Shown here: one piece after another, positions 33,316 through 42,407 of the stretch
Layout: each line of letters opens with the position of its first letter
How positions within the stretch are numbered: the stretch's first letter is position 1
Source: Streptomyces sp. NBC_01351
GTDB taxonomy: Bacteria; Actinomycetota; Actinomycetes; Streptomycetales; Streptomycetaceae
Assembly: GCF_036237315.1 (NCBI RefSeq)
Contig: NZ_CP108356.1
Coordinates: 7,569,501-7,633,500, forward strand
Length of the DNA stretch: 64,000 nt
Direction of reading: 5' to 3'
Notes under the pieces: generated by a model
Database searches by the model: none
What the model saw: the letters and a program-made list of their open reading frames with translations, nothing else
Told to the model about the DNA's origin: nothing
Program-made: the position numbers and the translations under genes

Positions 33316-34853
33316 CGGCGGACCAGGTCCTCCATCACGGAGGGCGGGAGCGCGGGGTTCCCCGCCGCCGCCTGCGCGGCGTCCGGATCGGCGTCGTCCA
33401 GCAGGCCGGTGAGTACGGGGACCGCGAGCGCCGGGTGGGCGGCGGCCCCGCGCCGTGCCCGCTCTTCGGCGGCCAGACAGGGCAGCAGCGCCTCGGAGGT
33501 CGCGTTCGGGTGCGCGGCGATCTCCCGCATGGCCCGCCGTACGGGCGGCTCGTGCCGGGCCAGCTCCGCCAGCAGCGCCCCGGAGGCGTCCGGGTTGGCG
33601 GCCACCCGCGCGAGGACCCGTACGCCGTGCCGCGCGACCATGCCGCGCAACTGCCCCTCCGACAGCCCGGGATGCGGGGCCACGGCCTTGACCACCGCAG
33701 CGTCCGGATCATCGGCGAGCGCGTCGCGCACCCCCGCCGGCAGATCGTGCCGCTCCGCCACGAGTTTCCGTACGGAGGGATCCGCGGCCGCGGCCAACTC
33801 CTCGAGCTCCTCCACCGTCGCGGAGGCGATCCGCGGCAGCAGCACCGTCCCGATCCGCGTGGCCCCGGCGAGCCGGACGAGCACGTCGAGCGGCAGACGC
33901 GGATGCCGGGCCAACAGGCGCAGCTCCGCGTGCGGGGCGTCGGCAGCGAGGGTCCGTACGAGCTCCTCGCCGATCGCCGGGTTCCCGGCGACCGCCTCCC
34001 GGACACCGGGCATCGGGTCCCGCGCGAGGCGTGCGTACACGTGCTGCGGAAGGTCGGTGCGTTCGGCGAGCGCCCACCGCAGCAGCATCGAGGGCGCGTC
34101 GGAGAGCGAGACCGCCGCGTCGGGCGGTGTGGCGGGGTTCCGCAGGGCGCGCTCCCAGGTCCCGTGGACCGTGGAGGCGTGCGAACCGTCGCATGCGGCG
34201 CCCGCACGCAGGACGCAGTCCGGGTCGGGGCAGTACGGGTCGTGGGTGAAGGGGATGTCCTTGGTGTCGCAGACCAGGCAGGACGTCGCCGACGGGAGCC
34301 CCGCACCGGTGACGAGGGCTGCCAGTGCGTCGGGCGGCGTGGCCTCGTTGTAGGCCGCCGCGCAGCGGACCTCGGCGTGGGGATGCCGCGCCAGGCGCGC
34401 CGCGACGGGGGCGGTCGTCCACAGGGCGAGCTCCGCGACCACTTCCACGTCCGGGTCGGAGGCCAACCGCTCCACCGCGTCCGGCGACAGCTCGGGGCAG
34501 GAGGCGAGCTTCCAGCGGATGTGCGGGTCCGGATTCGCCGCGAGGCCGCAGGCCCAGTCGGGCCGGCCGCGTCCCTCGTCGAGGAGGGCGATGGCCGCGT
34601 ACGGCTGAGCTGCCGGGTCGACATCGGCGGCCGTCAGCGTTCCGCCGTAGGCGAGCCGTACGGCGGTGTCCTCGTGGTGCGCGGCCAGGACCCGTACCTG
34701 GGCCGGGCCGAGGTCGCCGCGCCCGGCAAGGGTGTCCACCAGCTCGTCCACGAGGTCGTCGGCCGGCGCCGCGAGGGCCAGGGCGATCAGCCGGTCGACG
34801 AGCGCCCCGGGCAGCGCCGGATTGGCGGCCAGCCCGCACAGGAGGTGGTTCAC
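33276..34853 (-). CDS. Leucine-rich-repeat-variant/HEAT-type repeat protein
   Basis: 525 residues from GTG 34853. Repeats of about 24 residues show the LRV pattern ANP/DP then ALP..VL..LA (GLAANPALPGALVDRLIAL, CGLAANPDPHIRWKLASCP, LASDPDVEVVAELAL, VAGNPAIGEELVRTLA, AGNPALPPSVMEDLV). A Cys cluster in the middle (CLVCDT, YCPDPDC, ACDG) could bind zinc. It overlaps the LysR stop by 4 bp (GTGA), suggesting co-expression. Probably a protein-interaction scaffold; no enzymatic motif is visible. Confidence 0.75.
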   Translation of the reverse strand: MNHLLCGLAANPALPGALVDRLIALALAAPADDLVDELVDTLAGRGDLGPAQVRVLAAHHEDTAVRLAYGGTLTAADVDPAAQPYAAIALLDEGRGRPDWACGLAANPDPHIRWKLASCPELSPDAVERLASDPDVEVVAELALWTTAPVAARLARHPHAEVRCAAAYNEATPPDALAALVTGAGLPSATSCLVCDTKDIPFTHDPYCPDPDCVLRAGAACDGSHASTVHGTWERALRNPATPPDAAVSLSDAPSMLLRWALAERTDLPQHVYARLARDPMPGVREAVAGNPAIGEELVRTLAADAPHAELRLLARHPRLPLDVLVRLAGATRIGTVLLPRIASATVEELEELAAAADPSVRKLVAERHDLPAGVRDALADDPDAAVVKAVAPHPGLSEGQLRGMVARHGVRVLARVAANPDASGALLAELARHEPPVRRAMREIAAHPNATSEALLPCLAAEERARRGAAAHPALAVPVLTGLLDDADPDAAQAAAGNPALPPSVMEDLVRRYADEPGVTRPVS

Positions 34854-35776
34854 GGGCGGGCCCCCTGCCCGCCGGCGGCGGCCGCGTCCGCCGAAGCCGA
34901 CAGGGCCTCGGCCAGCGCCTTCGCGTGCGGATGCGGACGGCGACGCCGGGGGAGGAGCACCCCGATGTGCCGGGCGGGACGCGGCGGCTCCACCGGGACC
35001 ACCACCACCTCGGCGGTCGGGGCCAACGACACCTGCGGGACCAGGGAGACCCCCACGCCCGCCGAGACCAGAGTCTGCGCGAAGAAGTAGTCGGTGGTGG
35101 ACGCCCCGACCCGGAGGCCGAAACCGGCGAGCTCCGCGTAACGGCGCAGGAACGCCTCCGTCTTGAGGCAGCCGAGCACCCAGCGGTCGCCCCCGAGCTC
35201 GGCCGGGCTCAGCGAGGACCGGCCGGCGAGGCGGTGCCCGCGCGGCAGCACCAGCCACAACGGGTCCTCCATCAGCGGCACCCAGTCGAGCCCGGGCCGT
35301 TCGCCGGCCCCGACCGGTGGCGGGCCGTCGAAGTGGTAGCTCAGCGCGAGGTCGGCCGCCCCGGCGCGCACCATCGGCGCGGCCTCCTCCGGCTCGCTCT
35401 CGCACACCGTCAGCTCCACCTCCGGATGTGCGGCCACGAACCGCTTCAGCGCCTCGGGCAGCAGGTGCCGGCCCCCGCTCGTGAAGGTGGCGACGGTCAG
35501 TCGCGGCCGAGGGGCGGTCAGCCGGTCGATGTCGTGGCGGACCCGGTCCAGTTCGGCGGAGATGGTGTCGGCCGCCTCCACCAGCAGCCTGCCGGACTCG
35601 GTGAGCGTGACCCCCCGCGTGCTGCGCACGGCCACCGGGTGGCCGAGCGTGCGCTCCAGCGCGGCGATGTGCTGGGAGACGGCGGACGGGGTCAGCAGCA
35701 GGGCGCCGGCCGCCCTGTTGAAGCTGCCGTGCTCGGCCACCGCCCGCAGGACCCGCAGCCGCTGCACATCGATCAT
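34850..35776 (-). CDS. LysR-family transcriptional regulator
   Basis: 308 residues. N-terminal wHTH MIDVQRLRVLRAVAEHGSF then AAGALLLTPSAVSQHIAALE, followed by a periplasmic-binding-like effector domain (LTVATFTSGGRHLLPEAL, LALSYHFDGP, VLPRGHRLAG, SAGVGVSLVPQVSLAP). It is divergent from the NAD-epimerase gene across a 71-bp gap, the classic LysR arrangement, so it probably activates that gene. The effector is unknown. Confidence 0.88.
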   Translation of the reverse strand: MIDVQRLRVLRAVAEHGSFNRAAGALLLTPSAVSQHIAALERTLGHPVAVRSTRGVTLTESGRLLVEAADTISAELDRVRHDIDRLTAPRPRLTVATFTSGGRHLLPEALKRFVAAHPEVELTVCESEPEEAAPMVRAGAADLALSYHFDGPPPVGAGERPGLDWVPLMEDPLWLVLPRGHRLAGRSSLSPAELGGDRWVLGCLKTEAFLRRYAELAGFGLRVGASTTDYFFAQTLVSAGVGVSLVPQVSLAPTAEVVVVPVEPPRPARHIGVLLPRRRRPHPHAKALAEALSASADAAAAGGQGARP

Positions 35777-35847
35777 CAGTTTCCCTTCATACCCGTTCAG
35801 TGGATGATCGGTTCCGCTGTGGACGGTACAACGGCAGAGTCGCCTGC

Positions 35848-36789
35848 ATGAACACGATTCTTGTCATCGGCGGGAGCCGGTACTTCGGAAAGTCCCTGGT
35901 CACCAAGGCGCGCGACGCGGGGCACGAGGTCACGGTCCTCAACCGGGGCTCCGGGACTCCGCCCGCCGGCGTCGGCCACGTCGTCGCCGACCGCGACGAC
36001 GAGGAGCGGCTGCGGGCGGCGTTGGGAGCGCGCACCTTCGACACGGTCATCGACCAGGTCTGCTACACGCCGCAGCAGGCCGCCGTCGCGCGGCGCGTCT
36101 TCACCGGGCGGACCGGGCGCTACGTCATGACCTCCACCATGGAGGTGTACGACCCTGCCACGCTGCCCGGCGCCATGCACGTTGGCGGTGGCGGTGGCGG
36201 TGGCGCTCGCGGTGGTCGTGGCCCGGTCCCGGTCACCGAGGAGTCCCTCGACCCCGTCACGACCGGGGCGGTGCCCGGGAGCGGCCCCGCCCACGAGTAC
36301 GCCGAGGGCAAGCGGCGTGCCGAGGCCGTGTTCCTGCGTGACCCGCTCTTCCCGTACGTCTCCGTGCGCGCGGCCCACGTCCTGGGCGGCGGCCGGGAGG
36401 AGTTCACCGGGCGTCTCGGGCACTACGTGGAGCGGATCGCTGCCGGGATCCCGGTCGACGTCCACCAAGCCCCGTACGCGACCTCGTTCATCCACCACCG
36501 GGAGATCGCCGACCTGCTGTACTGGGCGGCCGGCCACAGCTTCACCGGACCGGTCAACGCGGCCTCTCACGGAGCGCTGGACGTCACCGCGCTCGGCGAG
36601 CTGGTTGCCGAGCGGGTCGGACGGCGGCCCCGCTACCGGGTCGTGGGGGAGGGCGCCGAGGCCTCGCCCTTCTCCTTCGACCGGGCCTACGCCATGGACA
36701 ACGGCCGGGCAGCCGCCCTGGGTTTCGCCTTCCGCCCGGTCACGGACTGGTTGCCGGGCGCCATCGACGAGGATGCGGCCGGCCGCTGA
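35848..36789 (+). CDS. NAD-dependent epimerase/dehydratase (SDR family)
   Basis: 313 residues from ATG 35848. The N-terminal nucleotide motif MNTILVIGGSRYFGKSL is the GGxxxxG form of atypical/extended SDRs. TSTMEVYD and the catalytic-type YxxxK in YAEGKRRAE follow, then SFIHHREIADLL. A Gly-rich insert (GGGGGGGARGGRG, 36184-36219) encoded by a GGTGGC microsatellite interrupts the substrate-domain loop and is unlikely to be conserved. Substrate unknown; divergent from lysR. Confidence 0.8.
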   Translation: MNTILVIGGSRYFGKSLVTKARDAGHEVTVLNRGSGTPPAGVGHVVADRDDEERLRAALGARTFDTVIDQVCYTPQQAAVARRVFTGRTGRYVMTSTMEVYDPATLPGAMHVGGGGGGGARGGRGPVPVTEESLDPVTTGAVPGSGPAHEYAEGKRRAEAVFLRDPLFPYVSVRAAHVLGGGREEFTGRLGHYVERIAAGIPVDVHQAPYATSFIHHREIADLLYWAAGHSFTGPVNAASHGALDVTALGELVAERVGRRPRYRVVGEGAEASPFSFDRAYAMDNGRAAALGFAFRPVTDWLPGAIDEDAAGR

Positions 36790-36842
36790 GAGCGGACAAT
36801 CCACGTGCGGTCCGACCGCCCCGCGTGATAATCCTCCCTGCC

Positions 36843-37373
36843 ATGAGTGATCTTGTGACAGAGCGGCTCGTCCTTCATCCGTTGACCGTCGGCGAGGCCG
36901 AGCGTCTGGTGGCGGGCGAGGTGGACAACAGCGCCCCATGGGGGCCCGGATACCCCACTGTCGGGGACGTGGACGCGGCCAGGCGCTTCCTGGGCACCTG
37001 CGCGAGCACCGGTGATCCCCGGCCGTTCGGCAACTACGAGATCCGTCGCCGCGAGGACGGCCAGGCGATCGGCGGCGTGGGCTTCCACGGGTCCGCGGAC
37101 GAGAACGGCAAGGTCACGATCGGCTACGGTCTCGTCCCGTCGGCGAGAGGCATGGGATACGCATCCGAAGCCCTGCGCGGCCTGCTGCTGTTCGCGTGGG
37201 CACACGGCGTGACCTGCGTGAGGGGGGACGCCGACCTCGACAACCTCGCGTCCCAGCACGTCATGACGGCGGCCGGCATGCGGCCGGCCGGAGAAGACGA
37301 ACGCGTCAGGTATTTCGAGACCGCATGGACCGACACGCCGGAGATCACCGATCCGCCGACAGAGACGCCCTAG
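36843..37373 (+). CDS. GNAT-family N-acetyltransferase (RimJ/RimL type)
   Basis: 176 residues from ATG 36843. Opening LVTERLVLHPLTVGEAERLVAGE is typical of RimJ/RimL acetyltransferases. The acetyl-CoA loop appears in IGYGLVPSARGMGYASEALRGLL (Q/RxxGxG/A form) and ASQHVMTAAGMRPAGEDE is the final strand. The substrate (amine or ribosomal protein) is undetermined. It ends 3 nt before the convergent GntR stop. Confidence 0.82.
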   Translation: MSDLVTERLVLHPLTVGEAERLVAGEVDNSAPWGPGYPTVGDVDAARRFLGTCASTGDPRPFGNYEIRRREDGQAIGGVGFHGSADENGKVTIGYGLVPSARGMGYASEALRGLLLFAWAHGVTCVRGDADLDNLASQHVMTAAGMRPAGEDERVRYFETAWTDTPEITDPPTETP

Positions 37374-37376
37374 CGG

Positions 37377-38123
37377 TCAGCCGTCGCCGGGCCGCCGCTC
37401 CAGCGGCGTTGCTACTGCCGAGTTGTTCACACTGAAGGTCACGCTTCCGGCCCGGTAGCGGTCGTCGGACCACTCGATCGGGCGTCCGTTGGCCGTCGCG
37501 GAGACGTGCCGCTGACGCAGCAGCGGGTTGCCGCGCCGGACGGCCAGCAGCCGCGCGTCCTCGCTGCTGGCCGGGAGGGCGTCGATGAGGTGCTCGCCGT
37601 AGTGGGCCACGATCCCGGAGCCCTCCGCCAGGAGGTCCATGATGGAGCGGCAGTCCTCCGGCATCGCCTCCACGGCCTCCGCGATCCAGCCGGGATAGGC
37701 GGTCCGCTCCACCATCGCGGGCTCCCCGTCGAGCAGCCGTAGCCGCAGCACCGCGAGGATCTCCGCACCCGGCTCCAGCGCGAGCCGCTCGGCCTCCTCG
37801 GCGGTGGCGGGCCTGCGCGTACGGGACAGGAACCGGCTGGCGGCCTCGTGCCCGAGGCCTTCGGCCCACTGGGCGAAGCTGTTCAGTTCGCCGAAGCTGT
37901 GCCGCCGCTCGTGGCGCAGAACGATCCTCCGCGCGCCCTGCCGGGAGCCGATCAGCCCCTCCGCGGCGAGCGTGGCCACCGCCTGGCGGACGGTTCCCCG
38001 GGAGGCGGACCAGCGCGCGGCGAGGTCGCTCTCGGAGGGCAGCTGGGCACCCACCGGGTACTCGCCGGCGAGGATCGCCCGGCGCAGCGCGTCGGCGATC
38101 TCCAGATACCGGACCGTGGCCAT
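37377..38123 (-). CDS. GntR/HutC-family regulator (UTRA domain)
   Basis: 248 residues from ATG 38123. The wHTH is RYLEIADALRRAILAGEYP, LPSESDLAARWSASRGTVRQAVATLAAEGLI. The UTRA domain follows (RRPATAEEAERLALEPGAEIL, YPGWIAEAVEAMPEDC, RRGNPLLRQRHVSA, DDRYRAGSVTFSV). It is divergent from the ABC importer operon, and a GntR-like palindrome lies before the first operon gene. It probably represses the operon until a transported ligand binds UTRA. Confidence 0.88.
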   Translation of the reverse strand: MATVRYLEIADALRRAILAGEYPVGAQLPSESDLAARWSASRGTVRQAVATLAAEGLIGSRQGARRIVLRHERRHSFGELNSFAQWAEGLGHEAASRFLSRTRRPATAEEAERLALEPGAEILAVLRLRLLDGEPAMVERTAYPGWIAEAVEAMPEDCRSIMDLLAEGSGIVAHYGEHLIDALPASSEDARLLAVRRGNPLLRQRHVSATANGRPIEWSDDRYRAGSVTFSVNNSAVATPLERRPGDG

Positions 38124-38299
38124 GCCCTTCACCCCCTGATCGGTGCGTGCGGACCACCCGGTCGGTGCCCGCACTCATGATCATTCCAACATGCCCTGTC
38201 ACGACTTCTTTCGGTCATTGTCGTGTCTTCGTCGAGCCGTGCTCCCCGGTCCAGACTCCGTTCACCGTCCGTACAGTGAGACCGGGCGAACTGGAGCCA

Positions 38300-38315
38300 A
38301 CTTGTTCAGACAAGT
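38300..38315. promoter_or_regulatory. Probable GntR operator ACTTGT-TCAG-ACAAGT
   Basis: Perfect 6-bp inverted arms ACTTGT (38300-38305) and ACAAGT (38310-38315) with a 4-nt centre, 30 nt upstream of the GTG of the substrate-binding lipoprotein. Position and arm length suit HutC-type repressors. Confidence 0.6.
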
Positions 38316-38344
38316 GAACCCCCACTTAGTCTCCGGGAGAGACC

Positions 38345-39511
38345 GTGCTCAGTTCCTCCGCCCGTCGCGGTGCGGCCGTACTGCTCAGCGCCGCCGTCCT
38401 CAGCACGCTCAGCGCGTGCGGTGCCGCCCCCGACTCCAAGACCACGGGCGGCGCCGGTGGCGCCAAGAACGGCGCAGCGCCGGCCGCCGCGACCTCGGTG
38501 GCCGATTTCGGCTCGATGGAAGCCCTCGTCGCCGCCGCGCAGAAGGAGGGCAAGCTCAACGTGATCGCCCTGCCGCCGGACTGGGCGAACTACGGCGAGA
38601 TCATCAAGGCCTTCGAGGCCAAGTACAAGATCAAGGTGAACAGCGAGAACCCGGACGCCTCCAGCTCCGACGAGATCGCCGCCGTCAAGTCCCGCAAGGG
38701 CCAGGACCGCGCGCCCGACGTCCTGGACCTCGGCATCGCCTTCGCCCGCAGCGGCGCCGCCGAGAACCTCTTCGCCCCGTACAAGGTCACCGCCTGGGAC
38801 AAGATCCCGGCCGGCCAGAAGGACGCCGACGGCCGCTGGTACAACGACTACGGCGGCTACGTCTCCATCGGCTGCGACGCCGCGAAGATCCCCACCTGCC
38901 CGCAGACCTTCGCCGACCTGCTGAAGCCCGAGTACAAGGGCAAGGTCGCCCTCAACGGCAACCCCACCAAGTCCGGTTCGGCCTTCGGCGGCGTGTACGC
39001 GGCCGCCCTCGCCAACAAGGGCTCCTTCGCCGACATCCAGCCCGGCATCGACTTCTTCGGGCAGCTGAAGAAGAGCGGGAACTTCATCCCGGTCGAGTCC
39101 ACCCCGGCCACCGTGGAGAAGGGCGAGACGCCCATCTCCATCGACTGGGACTACCTCAACGCCGGCTACGCCGACCAGTTCAAGGGCAAGGGCGTCGACT
39201 GGAAGGTCGCCATCCCCACCGACGGCGTCTACGCCCAGTTCTACTCGCAGGCCATCAACAAGGAGGCCCCGAACCCGGCGGCCGCCCGCCTGTGGATGGA
39301 GTTCCTCTACAGCGCCGAGGGCCAGAACCTCTGGCTGAAGGGCTACGCCCGTCCGGTCCTGCTCCCCGTCATGACCCAGGACGGCACCGCCGACAAGGCC
39401 GCCGTCGCCAAGCTCCCGCAGGTCCAGGGCACCCCCGCGTTCCCGGCGTCCGCCGAGCTCGACAAGGCCAAGGCCACCCTCGCCGAGAAGTGGGACAAGG
39501 CCCTCTCCTGA
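38345..39511 (+). CDS. ABC importer substrate-binding lipoprotein
   Basis: 388 residues from GTG 38345 (GGGAGAG upstream). Signal peptide and lipobox LSTLSAC, then an iron/thiamine/spermidine-type periplasmic-binding fold (LVAAAQKEGKLNVIALPPDW, VLDLGIAFARSG, FADLLKPEYKGKVALNGN, SIDWDYLNAGYAD, AARLWMEFLYSAEGQNLWLKG). First gene of a five-gene operon with TGATG coupling to the first permease. The fold and the HAD phosphatase at the operon end are compatible with uptake of phosphonate or phosphate-ester compounds; polyamine uptake is the alternative. Confidence 0.85.
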   Translation: MLSSSARRGAAVLLSAAVLSTLSACGAAPDSKTTGGAGGAKNGAAPAAATSVADFGSMEALVAAAQKEGKLNVIALPPDWANYGEIIKAFEAKYKIKVNSENPDASSSDEIAAVKSRKGQDRAPDVLDLGIAFARSGAAENLFAPYKVTAWDKIPAGQKDADGRWYNDYGGYVSIGCDAAKIPTCPQTFADLLKPEYKGKVALNGNPTKSGSAFGGVYAAALANKGSFADIQPGIDFFGQLKKSGNFIPVESTPATVEKGETPISIDWDYLNAGYADQFKGKGVDWKVAIPTDGVYAQFYSQAINKEAPNPAAARLWMEFLYSAEGQNLWLKGYARPVLLPVMTQDGTADKAAVAKLPQVQGTPAFPASAELDKAKATLAEKWDKALS

Positions 39512-40413
39512 TGTCCACCACCACCCCTCGTCCCGTGGGGACCGCCGGCGGCAGCACCAGCCGCCGCCGGCGGCGCGGCCCGCGCACCTGGCTCGCCGCC
39601 CTCCCGCTCCTCGTCTTCACCGGGCTCTGCTTCGGTATCCCGCTCGGCGCCATGGCCTTCGGCGCGGTCACCCGCACCGACCCGGCGGGCGGCGCCACGC
39701 AGTTGACCGGCGAGCACCTCGCGCGCTCGCTGCAGGGCCCCTACCTCGGCTCGCTCGTCGGCAGCGTTCAGCTCTCCGCCCTCACCGCGACTGTAGGCGG
39801 CGTGCTCGGAGTCGTCATCGCCCAGTCCGTGGTCACCTCCCGCTCCACCGCCCTGCGCAGCGCCGCGCTCACCGCATCGGGCGTGCTCGCCAACTTCGGT
39901 GGCGTGCCCCTCGCGTTCGCGTTCATCGCCACCGCGGGCATCTCCGGGGTCCTGACCCAGCTCGGCGACCTCACCAGCCTGGGCTGGAACCTGTACTCCT
40001 TCACCGGACTCACCGTGGTCTACCTGTACTTCCTCATCCCCCTGATGGTGCTGGTGATCGCCCCGGCCCTGGAGGGACTGCGCCCGCAGTGGCGCGAAGC
40101 CGCGCAGAACAGCGGGGCCACCGGATGGCAGTTCTGGCGCCACGTGGGCCTGCCCGTGCTCGCGCCGTCCCTGCTGGGCGGGTTCGTGCTGCTCTTCGGC
40201 ACCGCCTTCGCCGCGCACGCCACCGCCGCCGCCCTCGTCGGCGGCTCGGTACCGCTGGTCACCCTCAAGATCGCGGACGCGCTGTCCGGGAACGTGCTCA
40301 CCGGCCAGGAGAACGTGGCGCTCGCCCTCGGCCTCGACATGATCCTGATCGCCGGCCTGGTCATGGCGGTCTACCTGCCCCTCCAGCGACGGAGCGCCCG
40401 ATGGCTGCGATGA
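39511..40413 (+). CDS. ABC importer permease 1
   Basis: 300 residues from ATG 39511, overlapping the preceding stop by one base. About six transmembrane helices (LAALPLLVFTGLCFGIPLGAMA, QLSALTATVGGVLGVVIAQS, NLYSFTGLTVVYLYFLIPLMVL and others). The EAA motif is EAAQNSGATGWQFWRHVGLPVLAPSL, which docks on the ATPase. It forms a heterodimer with the next permease. Confidence 0.87.
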   Translation: MSTTTPRPVGTAGGSTSRRRRRGPRTWLAALPLLVFTGLCFGIPLGAMAFGAVTRTDPAGGATQLTGEHLARSLQGPYLGSLVGSVQLSALTATVGGVLGVVIAQSVVTSRSTALRSAALTASGVLANFGGVPLAFAFIATAGISGVLTQLGDLTSLGWNLYSFTGLTVVYLYFLIPLMVLVIAPALEGLRPQWREAAQNSGATGWQFWRHVGLPVLAPSLLGGFVLLFGTAFAAHATAAALVGGSVPLVTLKIADALSGNVLTGQENVALALGLDMILIAGLVMAVYLPLQRRSARWLR

Positions 40414-41303
40414 CCCCGACCGCCACCAGCACCCCCTCGGAGGCCGGGGCCCCGGCGAAGACCGCCCGGTCCCGCCCGCGGCCCAGGATCTGGCGCGGAG
40501 CCGTCCTCGCGCTGGCCGGCGCGTACTTCCTCGTACCGCTCGTCGCCTCCTTCGTCTTCACCGTGCACGTGCCCGGCCAGGGCCTCACCTTCGAGGCGTA
40601 CACCGAGCTGCTCGCCGCCGAGGGCTTCACCCGGAGCCTGCTGCTCTCCCTCGGCCTCGCCGCCGCGACCATCGCGCTGTCGCTGCTGCTCGCGGTGCCC
40701 GCGCTGGTCGCCGTACGCATCGGCTCCCCGCGGCTGCGGCCCGTCGTCGAGGTGATGTGCATGCTGCCGCTGGTGGTGCCGCCGATCGCCCTGGTCACCG
40801 GGATCACCACCGTGCTGCGCTGGGGACCGGAACACCTGTCGCGGACCCCGCTCTACCAGACGTTCATCGCCGTCCAGAACGAGAGCTTCCCCGTCGTCCT
40901 GGTCCTCGCCTACACGGTGCTGGCGCTCCCGTTCGTCTACCGCTCGCTCGACGCGGGCCTGCGCGCCGTCGACGTGCCCACCCTGGTCGAGGCCGCCCGC
41001 AGCTGCGGCGCGAGCTGGCCGTACGTCGTCGTGCGCGTGCTCCTGCCGAACCTGCGGGCCTCGCTCGCCGGCGCCGCCTTCCTCACGCTGGCCCTGGTGC
41101 TCGGCGAGTTCACCATCGCCTCCCTCCTCGGCTTCCAGCCCTTCGCGGTGTGGATCGTGTCCATCTCCGGAGCCCAGGCCCGGATGTCGGTGGCCGTCTC
41201 CATCCTCAGCCTCCTGATCACCTGGCTGCTGCTGCTCGCCCTCTCGCGGGCCGGGACCAACCCGACCACCACCGCCGCCACCACCTCCCGCAAGGAGTCC
41301 TGA
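40401..41303 (+). CDS. ABC importer permease 2
   Basis: 300 residues. ATG 40401 has GGAG about 7 nt upstream and overlaps the end of permease 1 by 13 bp; ATG 40410 is the alternative with an ATGA overlap. Six helices and an EAA loop EAARSCGASWPYVVVRVLLPNLRASL, typical of PotC/ThiP-type permeases. It partners permease 1. Confidence 0.87.
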   Translation: MAAMTPTATSTPSEAGAPAKTARSRPRPRIWRGAVLALAGAYFLVPLVASFVFTVHVPGQGLTFEAYTELLAAEGFTRSLLLSLGLAAATIALSLLLAVPALVAVRIGSPRLRPVVEVMCMLPLVVPPIALVTGITTVLRWGPEHLSRTPLYQTFIAVQNESFPVVLVLAYTVLALPFVYRSLDAGLRAVDVPTLVEAARSCGASWPYVVVRVLLPNLRASLAGAAFLTLALVLGEFTIASLLGFQPFAVWIVSISGAQARMSVAVSILSLLITWLLLLALSRAGTNPTTTAATTSRKES

Positions 41304-41309
41304 CCCCCC

Positions 41310-42407
41310 ATGTCCACCACTCTCCCCGCGGCCAGGAAGCCCATGGACCCCGCCGAGCCGACGGGCGGAGCGCGCGTCGAATTCCGCGGCCTGCGCCGGG
41401 CCTTCGGTTCCACCGTCGCCCTCGACGGGCTCGACCTGACCGTCGAGCCCGGCGAACTCGTCGCCCTGCTCGGCCCGTCCGGCTGCGGAAAGACCACCGC
41501 GCTGCGCGTCGTCGCCGGGTTCGAGCAGCCCGACTCCGGCGAAGTCCTCGTCGACGGTCAGGACATCACCCGTGTCCCGGCCAACCGCCGCGACGCCGGG
41601 ATGGTCTTCCAGTCGTACAGCCTCTTCCCGAACCTGAACGCCCGCGACAACGTCTCCTTCGGCCTGCGCGTGCGCAAGGTCGGCGCGGCCCAGCGCCGCG
41701 AGCGGGCCGCGGAACTCCTCGACCTGGTGGGCCTGCCCGACCACGGCGACCGCTACCCGCACCAGATGTCCGGCGGCCAGCAGCAGCGCGTCGCGCTCGC
41801 CCGCGCGCTGGCCCTGCGCCCGCGCGTGCTCCTGCTGGACGAGCCGCTCTCCGCCCTGGACGCCAAGGTACGGACGAACCTGCGCGAGGAGATCCGCCGC
41901 CTGCAGCTCTCCCTCGGCATCACCACGATCTTCGTCACCCACGACCAGGAGGAGGCCCTGTCCATGGCCGACCGGGTCGCCGTCCTCAACGCCGGCAGAC
42001 TGGAGCAGTGCGCCGCTCCCGCCGAGCTCTACGACCGCCCGGCGACCCCCTTCGTCGCCGAGTTCGTCGGCACCATGAACCGGCTGCCCGGACGGCTCAC
42101 CGACGCCGGCCTGGTGGAGGTGGCGGGCACCCGCCTGCCCGTCGACGGCCCGGTCCCGGCGACCCCGGACGTGGAGGTCCTCGTACGCCCGGAGAACGTG
42201 ACGGCGAGCGCCGACGCCCAGGGCCCGGCCACCGTGGTCTCCGCCTCCTTCTTCGGCTCCGTCACCCGCCTCCACCTGGAACTGCCGGGCGGCGTCCCGG
42301 TCAAGGCGGACCTGCCCTCGCGGGACGCGGGAGACCTGGTCCCCGGCGCGCGGGCCGCCGTCGCTCTGGCCGAGCGGCCGGTACTCGTCGTCGCGAGGTC
42401 CGTGTGA
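41310..42407 (+). CDS. ABC importer ATPase with TOBE domain
   Basis: 365 residues. Walker A LGPSGCGKTT, Q-loop MVFQSYSLFPNLNARDN, signature MSGGQQQRVALA, Walker B VLLLDEPLSALDAK and VTHDQEEA match the PotA/spermidine-putrescine/2-aminoethylphosphonate group. The C-terminal TOBE region (VLVRPENV, VSASFFGSVTRLHLEL) is complete. Its TGA overlaps the GTG of the HAD gene. Confidence 0.9.
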   Translation: MSTTLPAARKPMDPAEPTGGARVEFRGLRRAFGSTVALDGLDLTVEPGELVALLGPSGCGKTTALRVVAGFEQPDSGEVLVDGQDITRVPANRRDAGMVFQSYSLFPNLNARDNVSFGLRVRKVGAAQRRERAAELLDLVGLPDHGDRYPHQMSGGQQQRVALARALALRPRVLLLDEPLSALDAKVRTNLREEIRRLQLSLGITTIFVTHDQEEALSMADRVAVLNAGRLEQCAAPAELYDRPATPFVAEFVGTMNRLPGRLTDAGLVEVAGTRLPVDGPVPATPDVEVLVRPENVTASADAQGPATVVSASFFGSVTRLHLELPGGVPVKADLPSRDAGDLVPGARAAVALAERPVLVVARSV